A stretch of DNA of 64,000 nucleotides from Chlamydomonas reinhardtii (taxonomy: Eukaryota; Chlorophyta; Chlorophyceae; Chlamydomonadales; Chlamydomonadaceae). Position 1 is the stretch's first letter; the number at the start of each line of letters is the position of its first letter. Shown in pieces: positions 23,386 to 35,000 of this stretch. The stretch is taken from NCBI RefSeq assembly GCF_000002595.2, contig NC_057010.1:1444190-1508189 (forward strand), given 5' to 3'. Under the pieces are notes generated by a model that was not told the DNA's origin, ran no database searches, and saw nothing but the letters and a program-made list of their open reading frames with translations. The translations under genes and the position numbers were made by a program.

Positions 23386-25013
23386 GCAGGCGGCTTCGGC
23401 ACGTTGGAGGCTCTGCTGCGCGGCGAGGCCGTGTCCCCGCGGGTGAAGCGCAAGTCCCTCAGCCTGTTCATGGACCTGGTGGACACACAGCCCGCGGCGG
23501 CGGCGGCGGCGGCAGAGGCAGGAGCAGCGGCAGGAGCTGCAGGGGGTGCCGGTGGTGGTGGTGATGTCGAGGCGGGGGCGGCGGCAGACGGTGGCGAGGG
23601 GTTGGAAGGAGCAGGCGGCGGCAAGCAGGAGGTCATTCGCAGGCTGCAGCGGGAGGTGAGCGCGCCGCTGTCCGTGCGGCTGGACACGAGAGGCAGGGGC
23701 GGGGCAAGGCTGGGAAACCGATTATGCTTGTGTACGGTAGTTGCATGCCGCCAAGACAGCGAATCTTGTTTGGTAACTGTAATTGCAGGCGGACCAGCGG
23801 CAGCAGCAGCAGCACGGGGACGCGCACGAGGACGCGCACGCCGGCTACGGCCCGCAGGCGCTGGCGGCCGCCGCCATCAGCACTGGGCTGCCGGAGGCGG
23901 TGGTGGCGCTGTTGGCGCAGCCCGACCCAGACATGCAGGTGAGCGGGTGAACTGGGGTGAGGGGGTGGTGGGTGTGGGGCAGCAGAGCACACAGCGAGCG
24001 GTGCGGGTATGAGGGCTGGGAGGGGGCCAGCGAGCAGAAGGGCTGGGGAGGTGCATTCCTGTGCATGAGCTCTCTGACGCCGCGGCGCACCACCAACCCG
24101 TCGCGCCGTACCTGAAACACCCATATATGCAAACATACATACACACTAGCCATTCCGCCCCACCGGCATCTTACATGCCCCTACTCAAGCACACGCACGC
24201 GTCTGGTGTACGCGCAGGAGAAGGCGCTGCTTGTGCTGCAGCGGCTGGCGGGCGACGGCGTGGCGAGGCAGGTGCTGCGAGCCAATGGCGCAGGTGCGTG
24301 GCGGGCTGTGTGGTGTCCGGGGTGCTGGGTGGCCTGCGTGCCAGGGTGGCAACGTGTCTGCCCTGGTGACCTGCTGTCTTGTGAGGGCGATCCTTGTGCA
24401 CGAGACACAACAGCAACTTCCACGGCCTTGCACGGCGCCGCTTTCTCCCAGTCTGTTGCACCACAACAAGGCACAACTCAACCCAACACACCACACCGCA
24501 ATGCAACATAACGCAACGCAAATCGCTGCGCACGCAGATGAGGCGCTGGTGCAGCTGCGGGCGCAGCTGCGGGCGGACGCGCCTGGGCCCGGCGACGAGG
24601 CCGACCCCTACCACGACTACCTGACGGACCTGGCGGCCCAGGTGGCGGCAGCCATGGCGGCACCAGGGCCCCAGGCGCCGGCAGGCAGCGGCGGCGGCGC
24701 GGCTGCTACAGCTGCGGGTGCGGGCGCGGGAGCGGCGGCGGCGGCAGGGAGGAGTGGGGCAGCGGGGGCGGCGGAGGCGGGGAAGGGAGGGAGCGGCATT
24801 GGGAGAGGTGGGTTGAAGGGTGAGGTGGAGGGTGTGGAGGTGCAGCAGCCAGTGCTGGCGCTAGGGGGGCCGTCGCGGGTTGGGCCGCGGCTAGCGGGTG
24901 CTGTTGGAGGAGAAGGGGAGCGGGGCACGGCGAAGGGCGGGTCGTGTAGTGTTGGGGATGGCGACGCCGGGGATAGTGACACGGGTTCGGGGCAATGCAG
25001 CGCGTCGCGGTGA
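21291..25013 (+). CDS. SIL1/HspBP1-type nucleotide exchange factor for Hsp70 (9 exons)
   Basis: Exons 21291-21456, 21572-21669, 21979-22129, 22385-22560, 22877-22979, 23390-23655, 23789-23938, 24218-24293, 24538-25013; all phases close, giving 553 residues. The family signature is the Fes1/HspBP1 N-terminal block ([17 protein letters not shown]), followed by armadillo-like helices: [78 protein letters not shown]. These proteins open the nucleotide-binding domain of Hsp70. The first 22 residues ([20 protein letters not shown]) look like a cleavable signal peptide, which points to the ER and to BiP as client, as for SIL1. No KDEL-like tail is present. The last 100 residues are Gly/Ala-rich low complexity. 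Confidence 0.85.
23228..23258. repeat. (CA)n microsatellite, first of a pair
   Basis: Dinucleotide array within intron 5 of the SIL1-like gene. Confidence 0.9.
23338..23384. repeat. (CA)n microsatellite, second of a pair
   Basis: About 23 CA units immediately before the exon 6 acceptor CCGCAG, so CA replaces the usual polypyrimidine tract. Confidence 0.9.
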
Positions 25014-25656
25014 GCAAGGGAGGTCGCGGGGTCTGTGCTTCCGAGGCACCCCAGACCAAGAAGAACGTGTTAGACTGGTGAACGGTGAGCAAAGCGGACG
25101 TGTCGGGTCGCGTGTCGACGCAACGTGATGGCGATCGTGAGCCATGGTGGCCAGATGTCAGGTTGAGGGGCACGCGTGCAGTCCGAATTCACGGGCATAT
25201 TGCCCGAGCATAGGGCATGGCAAGAGGCCGCCTGGCAGGTGCAGGCCAAGCACCCAAGTGAAGCGAAGCCGTCCAGGGTGCGCGGCTGCGCACACGCACG
25301 TTTGCGGCAGCAACCCAGTGTACATGTTGCAAGTGCTCTCCCTAAACTGAAGCTTTCGGAATGCGCACCGCTGTCACGCACAAAATGGACACAGTTACAT
25401 ACTTTCCTTCATGTGCCGCACCTCGACGCCCTGGCCAACGCCACTTGACGCCGCGCGGGGCTTGCTCAGTCGCGCAAATTGCGCTATCAAGGGTGGAACA
25501 CCGCACCGTCCGCACGTCTGCGACAGGACAGCAGCCTACCAGCTACGGCGCAACGCACCTTGCTGCACAGCCGCAGGTTCTGGCTACAGCCACCGCCGCC
25601 CCTGCGACACTGCACCTGCGACAGCCAACATCGTAGCCACTGCCACTGCCACCCTG
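25014..25656. other. Convergent intergenic region
   Basis: 3' UTRs of the SIL1-like gene (+) and the pseudouridine synthase gene (-). A minus-strand TGTAA lies at 25395-25399. Nothing else is seen. Confidence 0.5.
25395..25399 (-). terminator. TGTAA polyadenylation signal of the pseudouridine synthase gene
   Basis: TTACA on the + strand, about 260 bases after the minus-strand stop at 25657. Confidence 0.6.
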
Positions 25657-28600
25657 CTACTGCTTGTTGGGCAGCAGCTCCTTGAGCGCGTCCCGACGCC
25701 GCCGCCACCGCGCGTCGTCCTTGTACTTGCGCACGCCGCCGCCCGCCCCCGACGACAGCACCACATCCTCCGCCCCGCCCTCATACGCCGCCTCCAGCCC
25801 CAGCCCCTCCTCCTCCACGCCCTGCCCCTTGCCATCGATCACCACGCCCTGCCGCACCGTCGCGCGCCGCGGCTTGCGCGGCCGCCGCCCGCCCGCCGCC
25901 GCCGCCCGCCGCGCCGCCGCCGCCGCCTCCAGCTCATCTTCCTCATCCTCGCCAAACTCCAACAGCTCCACGTCAGCCACACCATCCAGGTCCTCCTCTT
26001 CCGTCTCCTCGCCCTCGCCCTGGGCAGCTGGCCCAGACCGGGCCGCCCGCTTCGCCGCGCGCACGTCCTCCTTCCGCCCCTTCTTCTTCTCCTTCTTCGT
26101 AAGCCGCTCCCCCGCCTCCTGCTCCTCCTCCTCGTCGTCCTCCACCTCCGCCCGCCTGGCGGCTGCTCCCGCGCCCGCGCCGCCTCGCCCGCTCGTGCTC
26201 GCCGCCGCGCCGCCGTCCCGCTCCACCACCCCTCCACTGCTGCTGCTGCCGCTGCTACCGCCACCCGCAGCGCCAGCACCACTGAAGATGTCCTCTGTGG
26301 AGGGGCCCCCAAACACGGCCTCCAGGTCCTGGGGTGTGAGGAAGCGCCACTCGGCCTCGGGCAGGTCGCCCAGCGCCAGGCCGCCCACCGACACGCGGCG
26401 CAGGCCCACCACCTTGTTGCCGACCGCCGCGAACATGCGCCGCACCTGGCGGGGGGAGGGGGGGAGCGAGGGGGGGGTTACATTCATGATTAATTAAGAA
26501 GTGAAGGCGTAGGCAGGTACAGCAGCATAGTAGACGGGGGGGGGCAGAGCGGGCGAAGCAGGTGGGTGGGCGCATGCGTGGCGCAGGTGTGGTGCGGTGC
26601 GGTGTGGCGTGGGTAGTGGGTTGCGGCGGATTACGTGAGTCGGCGGTCAGCGGAGGTAGCTCCCATCCGATCCGGCACTCCCGCTACTGCTCGCACTACT
26701 GCACTCCCACTACTGCTGCCCGCACTGCTCCCCCTACTGCTCCCCCCGCTGCCCCCCTGCTCCCCGCACTGCCCCCCCCTGCTCCCACTACTGCTCCCAC
26801 TACTGCTCCCCGCACTGCTCCCCGCACTGCTCCCCGCACTGCTCCCCGCACTGCTCCCCGCACTGGCCCCCCCTGCTCCCACTACTGCTCCCACTACTGC
26901 CCCCCGCACTGCCCCCCCCCTGCTCCCCGCACGTATCCCCAGTAGTGCCCCCCCCCGCACCTGGTGGTAGCGGCCCTCGCAGATGGCCACGCGCGCGCTG
27001 CGCTCCCCGGTGCGCTCCAACCGGGCGGGCAGCAGCGGCGAGAAGTCGCCCTGCGCGTTTGGGAGGTGAGGGGAGGGGGGTTATGTGCCCGGGTCCAATG
27101 AAACATCATCAGGAAGCCCACCCAGTCACGGACATGCAAGACGAGCGCGCCAGTAGTAATCGGGGCAGGGGGGGCGGCGCGGGGGGCGGGGCGGGGTTGG
27201 CCGAATTTGGTGGGTTAGGGCGGGGCCGGTGGGTGGAGAGCTGGCTGTTGGTGGCCGCTGCTATTGGCAGCCCGCGCTGCTCCATTTCCCTGCACCCGGC
27301 GCCGCACAGCCCCACAGCCCCACCGCCTGTTCCCGCCGCTCACGCGCCCGCCCACCTCCAGCGTGAGGGTGCCGCTGGCGAACTTCTTGGCCGCCGCCTC
27401 CGCCGCCTTGGGGCTCAGCGGGTCAGCCAGGGTCGCCTCATACACCTGGATGGATTTGGCGGGGCACGAGGTTTGGACTTCTGGGCCTTTGGGGCACTGG
27501 GATTGCGGCACTGGGTTTGGGCCACTGGGTTTGGGGCCATCTGGTTTCTCCCCAACACGGGGAGGATTTGGGTGGGGCGGGGGCGGGGGCAAAGGCGGGG
27601 GCACGGGATAGGGACTGAGGTAGGTCGCGTCAGCTGGCACGGGTCTTGCAGCCACCACAGCCCCAGCCAGCCCCAGCACGTTCTGGTTGCCACAAGCGCC
27701 ACAGGCACGACGCAGCCCTGCTACAGCCGCCGGCTCCGCCCCGCCGCACCTTCCAGATGCCGCGCTTGGGCGAGTTGATGCGGTGCAGCAGAGTGCCGTC
27801 GTCCGTGAGCAGCAGCAGCCCGCTCGTGTCCTTGTCCAGCCGCCCCACACAAGACAGGAACGGCCGCCGCCGCCCGAACCTGCTCCCCAGCACAGGGCGC
27901 ACATCAGGGGGAGCGCACACAGCAGTGTAAAGTTGGGGGTGCAGGCAGAGGCAGGGGACAGGGTCGCGGCGGGGTGGGGTCAGCGGGGCGGCGCGCGGGG
28001 CGGCTCCTCCTCGTACATGCACCAAGGACAAGGAGGGCGGGGAGGCGGCAGGGCGGCAGACAATCCACCACTTACACGGGAGCGCCCGCCCCCGCCCCCG
28101 CCCCCACCAACGCCCCCGCCATCGCCAACGCCAACGCCAACGCTAACTCACACACGCACACACGTGACCCCCCATCCCATAAGTATTATCGCTTGCAACT
28201 AATGCCTCTGCCTGCACTCCCCTCGTTTTCGTTGGTTTTGGTTTAGTATGGGCTGGTATTTACAACCCACCCCCACCTGTACCACACCCACCTGTACGGC
28301 AACAGGTCGTACACAACCGGGTCAGAGACCTTTTCGTCGTCGGGCGCCGTGACCACGTAGCCGGTGGGTTTGTTGATGGCCAGCAGCAGCGGCCCGGGCG
28401 GGTCCAGCTCCTCGCCGCCCTCCAGCTCCAGATCCGACCAGGCCACCTTGTCGCCCACCTGGTGCACAGGCGGCAGCAGGAGGGACAGGGCGGGCGGGAC
28501 AAGGGTCAAGGAGACAGGGGTCACGGAGACAAGGGGTCAAGGGGGCAGGGGTCAAGAGGACAGGGGTAAGGGTACAGGGGCTAAGGGGACAGGGGTTGAG

Positions 28601-29823
28601 GGAACAGGGTTAAGGCGATGTTAACCTCGTCAGGAACGGCGCGATGGCGCGGGTGTGCGGGGCCATGTTGGCAACGGCGCATGGAGTGATGGAGGCCAAG
28701 GGCTCCCTGTTGAGCGTGTAGCCCAGAGCCGCCATGCCCACCGCAGCCACTGCCTGACGTGGAAGCCATCCCGCATCCCTCATTCATCACCCCGCATCCT
28801 TTCGCCCAAACCGGACGGCCGGGCGCAGGGCTGCCCCTCGAAACATGCTCTATCGCCAAACCCCCGAACCCCACCCCACCCCACCTTGAGCTTGCCTCCG
28901 TCCTTGCGCATCACGTGCCCCTTCTTCACCATCTGCTGGCACTCGCGCCGCTTGCCGTACCCCAGGTTGGCCAGCAGCCGCTCCACACGCATGGGCTTGC
29001 CGGGGGAGACTGCGGGATGGGGGAGGGGAGTGGAGGGCAGGGGAAGGGTTGAGGGGCGGGGAAGGTGCAGGAAGGCACACGGTAGGTGAAGCGGAACACG
29101 CGGGCAAGCAAGGCCACGCAGAGGAGTGGCAGGGCGAGCGGAGAGCGGTGGGACCTCCCGCGCGACGTGTGGATGACTCCTGGACTCGGGCTGACAGCAC
29201 AGGTCATCCCCGCAAGCCTACAGCCTACAACGACCCCAGCACGCATTGGACCGCAGCATCTGTGGACCGACCACACCCTACGTACGCAGGTGCAGTCCAA
29301 AGTTAGGATGCCTCACCCGCCTCGCCGTCCTCATCATCATCGTCGTCGTCATCTGCCCCGCCCTTCTTCGCGGCCACCACCAGGAGCGCGCCGCGCCTCG
29401 GGCAGGGAGGCGCTGTGTGCAGCTGAGGCCGCGGCAGCGCACCTGCAGGGGAGTGAAAGATGCGCGGCAATCTGTCATGGTTCTTGTGTGTGCAGTGTGA
29501 TTGGGGTGAGGGGGAAGAGTGGGGCCAGCCTGGTGGAACTGCAGGGGAGGGGCCGCGGCGCGCGTTGAGCACCGGGCACGATTTGCGTGGCGTGGCGGCG
29601 GCCCGGGGCAACGCGGCCGCTGGCAGGGTCCTGACCCATTTGAGGCTCAATGGTTGTCAACAAATACTCATATGCATTTGCACGAATACCGTTAAGGCGA
29701 CCGTCGCAAGCCCTCACCAAGTTGCACTCTTACAAACGCTCCATGGCAGCGCGGAACCACAGTAGAGCCGCTTTTCACGCTAACTAGTGGGTTCAATGAG
29801 TGTCCTAATTGAGATGATAACAT
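25657..29823 (-). CDS. Plastid RsuA/RluB-family pseudouridine synthase (8 exons)
   Basis: Exons 29823-29718, 29442-29317, 29009-28885, 28458-28292, 27879-27750, 27445-27356, 27050-26961, 26445-25657; phases close, giving 540 residues. Residues 1-60 ([20 protein letters not shown]...) look like a chloroplast transit peptide, followed by an Asp-rich stretch. The S4 RNA-binding domain ([20 protein letters not shown]) precedes the synthase core: [14 protein letters not shown], then [18 protein letters not shown] with the catalytic Asp near residue 189, then [29 protein letters not shown] and LRRVSVGGL. It converts uridine to pseudouridine in rRNA, presumably in the plastid ribosome. The C-terminal 200 residues are an acidic/basic disordered extension absent from bacterial enzymes. 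The start rests on exon 1, found by phase matching. Confidence 0.92.
26690..26940. repeat. CTGCTCCC-type minisatellite in intron 7 of the pseudouridine synthase gene
   Basis: Imperfect tandem units built on GCACTGCTCCCC, cleanest at about 26800-26870, fill most of the intron. They give long spurious open frames on both strands. Confidence 0.88.
28500..28615. repeat. ACAGGGGTCAAGG-type minisatellite in intron 3 of the pseudouridine synthase gene
   Basis: About eight degenerate units of roughly 14 bp. Confidence 0.8.
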
Positions 29824-30066
29824 TTCGGAGACTGCCCAACTTCAGTTGAGTTGAGTCTGTGAGTCTAAAAGGAATCCTTCAATATTGAACGGATTTGCAC
29901 ATAACGTAGGCTGATAGTGAAACGCAAATGAACTAAGATACAAACCGAGTTGTGCTGGAAGGAGACAGAACGTCCACCTCAATGCAGCAGCTGGGCCAGC
30001 CAGCCTTTTCATAGTTGAAGCATTCCAAAATTTAATCTTCAGTTATACTTATCCACTATAATCACC
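29824..30066. promoter_or_regulatory. Bidirectional promoter region of two plastid-protein genes
   Basis: 243 bases separate the start codons of the minus-strand pseudouridine synthase and the plus-strand DUF3119-like gene, both with predicted chloroplast transit peptides. The interval is markedly AT-rich compared with the window. Both promoters must lie here or overlap the leaders. No specific motif is claimed. Confidence 0.6.
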
Positions 30067-31492
30067 ATGGCGCTCTGCATGCGCTGCTCCTCGACCTCTG
30101 CGGTGCAGAAGAGCTCTGCCCGCGGTGTGGCCCTGCGCCCTCGCGTGCAGCGTGCGCCCTTCGTGGCTCAGGCAGTGAGTCGATACAGAAAATCATGGCC
30201 GGGGCAGTCGGTGAACTTGCGGTGGACTTGCATCACTTCTGGCATCTCTTGCTCCGTTTACGAAAGCGACACAGGACATTAACAGGCTGAACTACCCTTA
30301 TGCTCTGTGCGTCGTGTAGTTCTTCGGCAGCAAGGCCAAGCCTGCTCCCAAAGCCGTCAAGCGTGAGACACTTGCGCCGGAGCCCTCGTTCAACCTGCAG
30401 CTAGGCCTGCTGGGTCTGTCGGGCGTGTCCTGCTACTACGAGAACTACGGTCTGGGCGGCTTCCTCGGCCTGCTGGGCATCTTCCTGACCATCCAAGCCA
30501 CCCGGATCAGGTGGGGGTTGGGAAAACGGGGTGGGGGTAGGTCCCAGGGGCAACACAGTGCCTGAAACGCCCTGGTGTTGCCTGCCCTGCCCGACCCACA
30601 TCCCTTCCCCGCTCTGCCCCACGCCCCAACTGACGCAGGTTCGTCTTCGATGACACTGTAAGTCCGGGAACGCGGGTTGTCGCGAGCGTTGCCTTGATTT
30701 TCACACCGCCAAAGCGAGCGGCAACCGTGCAACACCCAACAGGGATGTTGCACGCTGTCGAGGACAGCCTCAGGCCCAAGCACAGTAGCACACCCTACAC
30801 CGACAGCATCAACCCAATAAGGAAAGACCAGCTTAGCATAATAAGCCACCAGTTCAAGCTATCAGCTGTGAGTCAGTAGCCCCTCACTCCTGTTCGATCT
30901 GCGCCCACGCCGCACTCGCACAGGGTCTGGAGGTGCTGCGGGCGGGCCAGGAGAGCGAGAATGTCATTGTGGGCGGCCGCAACCGCTGGGAGTACAGCAG
31001 CTTCATCAACTGGGAGTTCTGGTTCCCCGGCTTCCCCGTGCTGGTCTACTTCAAGGTGCGGGTGGCTGCTGTAAGGGGGGTTGGGGGCTGTGGCTGCTGG
31101 CGGGGGTTATGGCGGCTGGCGGGGCTGCAGCGGCTGTCCGGTCTGTGGGGGCTGGGGCTTTGGGGGGCTGACCGGTGTGGCAAGGAATGCCGTCGTTCGG
31201 CGCCTGAGGCCAGCCGCACCGCGGAGCCGCCTGCGCGTGCACCTACCCAGCCGCCTTGCCCAAGTGGCAAAGCCACCCTCTGGTCTGCGACATACGTTAT
31301 CCCCTTCCTTACCTTCCTTGGGATTGGAATACCCTACCCTCCTTCTCCTCCCTCGCGCCACCGCCACCGCAGGAGAACCAGACCAAGCCCGAGGGCCAGG
31401 TGCACTTCTTCCCCATTATCTTCAACGGCAAGCAGCTGTACGAGGCCATGGTGGAGCGCTGCGGCCCCACCAAGACCAGCGGCCCCAAGTAG
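30067..31492 (+). CDS. Plastid membrane protein, DUF3119-like (5 exons, one of 19 nt)
   Basis: Exons 30067-30174, 30320-30510, 30639-30657, 30924-31055, 31373-31492; phases close, giving 189 residues. The first 36 residues are a typical chloroplast transit peptide (Ser/Ala/Arg-rich, no acid, ending FVAQA). The mature part has two adjacent hydrophobic stretches (FNLQLGLLGLSGVSCYY and LGGFLGLLGIFLTI), then a soluble domain with WEYSSFINWEFWFPGFPVLV and FFPIIFNGKQLYEAMVERCG. This layout fits the conserved cyanobacterial/plant DUF3119 proteins, whose role I do not know; the family name is from memory. The 19-nt exon 3 encodes FVFDDT with flanking split codons. TGTAA follows at 31548. Confidence 0.82.
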
Positions 31493-32053
31493 AGGAGCTC
31501 ACTGCGCAGGGGTGCGGGAAACGGCTGGCGGCAGGGCCGCAGTCTGCTGTAAAGCCGGGCATGCATGTTGGTGACTCGGTGGCAGCCATGCGGGACAGGC
31601 GGATGCTGCGCGGGCAAGTTTTGCACAAGGCGCTCGCGCAAGAAAGACAGCATATTGATGGCGGCGGTGTTTATGCTGCAGGCGCGCCCTCAGATCGGGG
31701 GGTTGAGGCAACGGCATAGTGTGCGTGTGTGTTTGCTCATCTCAACAATCGGAGTCCAAATCGGATGAACTCGCATATTCGTTGTAATTGTTTCAGCGCG
31801 AGCGCTACTACTGGCTTTGCTGCTGCAACGAGAATACGCGTCGCTGGGTCAAGTGCAAGAATGCATATTTATTGCGTCGGCTCGAGCTGGATTCAATAGA
31901 AAACCTATTGGTTATACGTCAAGACACTACGAGTGTTTAAACCAAGCCACCATCTGTTTTGCGATCTTACGGGGGCAGCTCTAGATCACACCAAGGTCCT
32001 CCACAATCAACAATAAAGTATCAAAGAGTCTATCTGCATAGATCTGGGGCGAT
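31493..32053. other. Intergenic region
   Basis: 3' UTR of the DUF3119-like gene with TGTAA at 31548-31552, then an AT-richer stretch (31740-32000) likely to be the promoter of the neurochondrin-family gene. No other gene is seen. Confidence 0.5.
31548..31552 (+). terminator. TGTAA polyadenylation signal of the DUF3119-like gene
   Basis: 56 bases after the stop codon. Confidence 0.75.
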
Positions 32054-35000
32054 ATGCCTGAGGAACGGGGCAGCGCAGATGCATCGTCGGCCGACTGGAA
32101 CCGCAGCTTTACACAGTGCTTGGAGCTGCTGAAGGGTCCAGGGGACGAGAGGAGGTGGGTCGGGAAGGGGAACCCGCACTGTTTCACCACCCAACTCAGC
32201 ACGCACGGAAAACCGGTCAGCACGACTCGTGCGCATGTTGATTTCACCCTTCTAAATGACTCCTGTACCAGGTTTGTGGGGCTGTTGCTGGTGACGCGGC
32301 TGCTGCCTCAGGGCAGCGATGACGCGGTCCGGCGTGTGCTGGACGCGCTGGGCTGGACCTTCCTGCAGCGCCTGCTACTGCCGCTGCGGCGACAGGTGCG
32401 TACGGTTGGCCGGCGGACTGGGGCTTGGGCCAATGCGGCAATGGCGTGGGCCAAACGGGGGTTAGCCGTCTATGAGGTTAGCATTGTCGGGTGGGGTCAC
32501 GCTTTTGCGTGACACGCGAGTGGCAGGGGTGTCGGGGCGGGGCAGGAGTCGCAGCTGTCTCCCTCGCCAGCCCCATCGCCGCCACACGTCGAATGCGCGG
32601 CCCACTGACGCAAGTGAGGCCATGCTACGCCGTGTCCTTGACCGCTGCAGCCTTCTGCCGCGGGCTCTGCGGCGGCGGCTGCGGGGGACGCCGCCACGCA
32701 GCAGGCCTCGTGTGTGGGCCTGGCGCTGTCCATCCTGGCGGCCGCCTGCCGCCTCCCGGACGTGGCGGCGGGGGCGGAGGTGCGGGAAAACCTGCCGCTC
32801 ATGCTGCGGGTGCGTGGAGGGACGGATCAGAGAGTGGTGGGGTGGGTAACAGCACAAGGCCATCACAGACGGGGGCACTCCTTGTAACGGGAACTCCTAG
32901 CGGGATGCGGGCGAGCTGCCTTTCCGACATGGTGATTGTGTAGTGTGCACCCTATGACAGGGGGCTTCCAGCGGTGTGTGGGGGCGCTGATGGGTCGTAC
33001 GGTTGCGTTCATGTTGCTGCGGGCCACTCATGTTTACTGCCACGCACCGTCCGCAGGTGATTCGCATGGGCGGCGTCGGCCCGGTGCTCACAGCCTCAGG
33101 CGTGGCGCTGCCGGCCGCCGACGCCGCCGCCGACGCCGCCGCAGTTACCGACGCACTGGAGTGCCTGGTGGCGGCGGCGGCCGCCTGCCCTTCCGCCACG
33201 TGCGCAGTGCTGGACGGCGCAGACGCGCTCGGGGCAGTTGCAGAGGCGCTGGCACGCATGGCAGCCGTGCTGGCGGCTCCGGCTGCAGCAGAAGGCGGCG
33301 GCGGCACCGCCGCCGCCGGGTCGGGTGCAGGCGACGAGGAGAGGCGAGTGCTGGAGGCGGCGGCACACAGCGGCGCGCTGCTGGCCATGGCCCTGCTGGA
33401 GCGGCTGGTCACAGGTACGGCGGCGGCGGCTGTAGCACCTGGGTCCCCGGCCGCACAGAGCGCGGCCGGGAGGGCTGTAACGCTGCTATCAGAGCACCCG
33501 GCGGCGGCGGCCAAGGCTGTAGCGGCTCTGGCGCAGCTGGTGGGCAACCGGCGCTTGCTTGCTAGCCCTCAGGCGAAGCCCCCGGCTGCACCGGCGGAGC
33601 CGCCGGCGGGCGGGGCTGCAGCTCGCAGTGGCAGTGGCAGTGGCAGTAGCGCGGCTGGCGGCGGAAGCAGTGGCAGCGGCGGCGGCGGCGGGGCGGCGCA
33701 GCTACAGCTCGAGGCCATGCATTTGCTACTGCTGCTGCTGCGGGCGTGCCAGGAGCAGGCCGTTACTGCCGCTTCGGCGGAGCTGCGCCGCCTAGACGCT
33801 GCTATTGCCGCCCCTCCCCTGCAGATGCGGCAGCAGCAGCAGCAACAGCTACAGCTGCTACAGCCAGGCAGCTGGTCGGCGGCGGTGCGGCGGGGCCTGG
33901 GGTGGGTGCTGCGCAGCCGTGCGCCGCCCGCGCTCAAGCACGCGGCTATTGAGCTGGCAGCACTCACGGTCGGGGTGGTGGGTGAGGCGTGGCTGCTGGG
34001 TGCAGGCCAGGCCCAGGCCCAGGCTCAGGCGGGGGCTCAGGTCGGCCTGGGTCAGGAGCAGGGCAAGGGGCAGGGCCCGGCGGCGGACGACCAGCCCGGG
34101 GCCTTCCTGCAGCTTGTTGTGGAGGTCGTCAAGGTAGGGACTAGGGAGGCAGGGACCGAGGGAAGTGGCGCTGACTGCTGGGGCTAGTGCGGTGGTGCGG
34201 TGGAATGGAGGTGTGCCAGCCGCAGCACGGCCGGCACCGGAGCGGTTGTGACCAGGGGATGCAAGTGCAATGGTCGCAGGTGTGCGCAGCTGCAGATGAC
34301 AGTGGTTGCAAAGGATACAGCTGCAGTATTTTTTGGGGGCAGTACCGTAGTTGCAGGGCCAAGGGCGTTTGCCAGTTGCAGTGTACTGTACGCCCACCGC
34401 GCGCACGCCGCCCTGTCTTCGACTTGACCTCGTAGATTGAATTGGGCATGCTACTGCACGACGCCATGCACCCGCACCGCCCCGTGCCGGCCGGCGCCGC
34501 GCCCGGCAGCCTCCGCAGCGCCTCACGCGGCCAGGCGGCGGCGCCGCAGCCCTCGCAGCGGCTGCTGGACGAGCTGGCGCAGCGCGCCGCCAAGCTGCGG
34601 GCGGAGGAGGAGGCAGCTGCCAGGAAGGCAGCGGAAGCTGCCGTGGCGGCTGGCGCGGCGGAGACGGGGCAAATTGGTGGTGGCAGCGGCGGCGGCGGCG
34701 GCGGCGGCGCGCCTGCGGCGCTGCCTGCTGCTGGCGCGGTGCAGGCGGACGCCGAGGCTATGGAGGTGGAGTCTGACGACCCCACAGGCTCGGCAACAGC
34801 AGGCGCTGCAGCAGCGCCGGCTGCTGCTACAGCCGCTGCAGGCGCTACTACAGCCGGCGATGGCCGCATGCTGGCGGGTGAGCGGGCGCTGCTGCTGCTG
34901 CCGGCGTGCTACAGCCTGCTGGAGAGCTGCGTGGGCGCGGTGGCGGCGGATGCGGCGGCGGGCGACGACGAAGACGACGGTGGCGGGGATGCAATGGAGC

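Noticed and set aside
25411-26493. Plus-strand open frames of about 275-360 codons
   Set aside because: Antisense to the last exon of the pseudouridine synthase gene, whose sense frame carries conserved motifs.
26562-26970. Plus-strand frames of repeated PAL/TAPRTAP units
   Set aside because: They are translations of the intronic minisatellite, which is open in all frames.
28630-28760. Candidate extra exon in the pseudouridine synthase gene (frame through [12 protein letters not shown])
   Set aside because: Exons 3 and 4 join directly in phase 0 and give an uninterrupted S4-to-core sequence. Including this block would break the domain.
29303-29650. Continuous minus-strand frame ahead of the pseudouridine synthase exon 2
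   Set aside because: It has no in-frame ATG. A separate exon 1 at 29823-29718 matches donor, phase and transit-peptide character.
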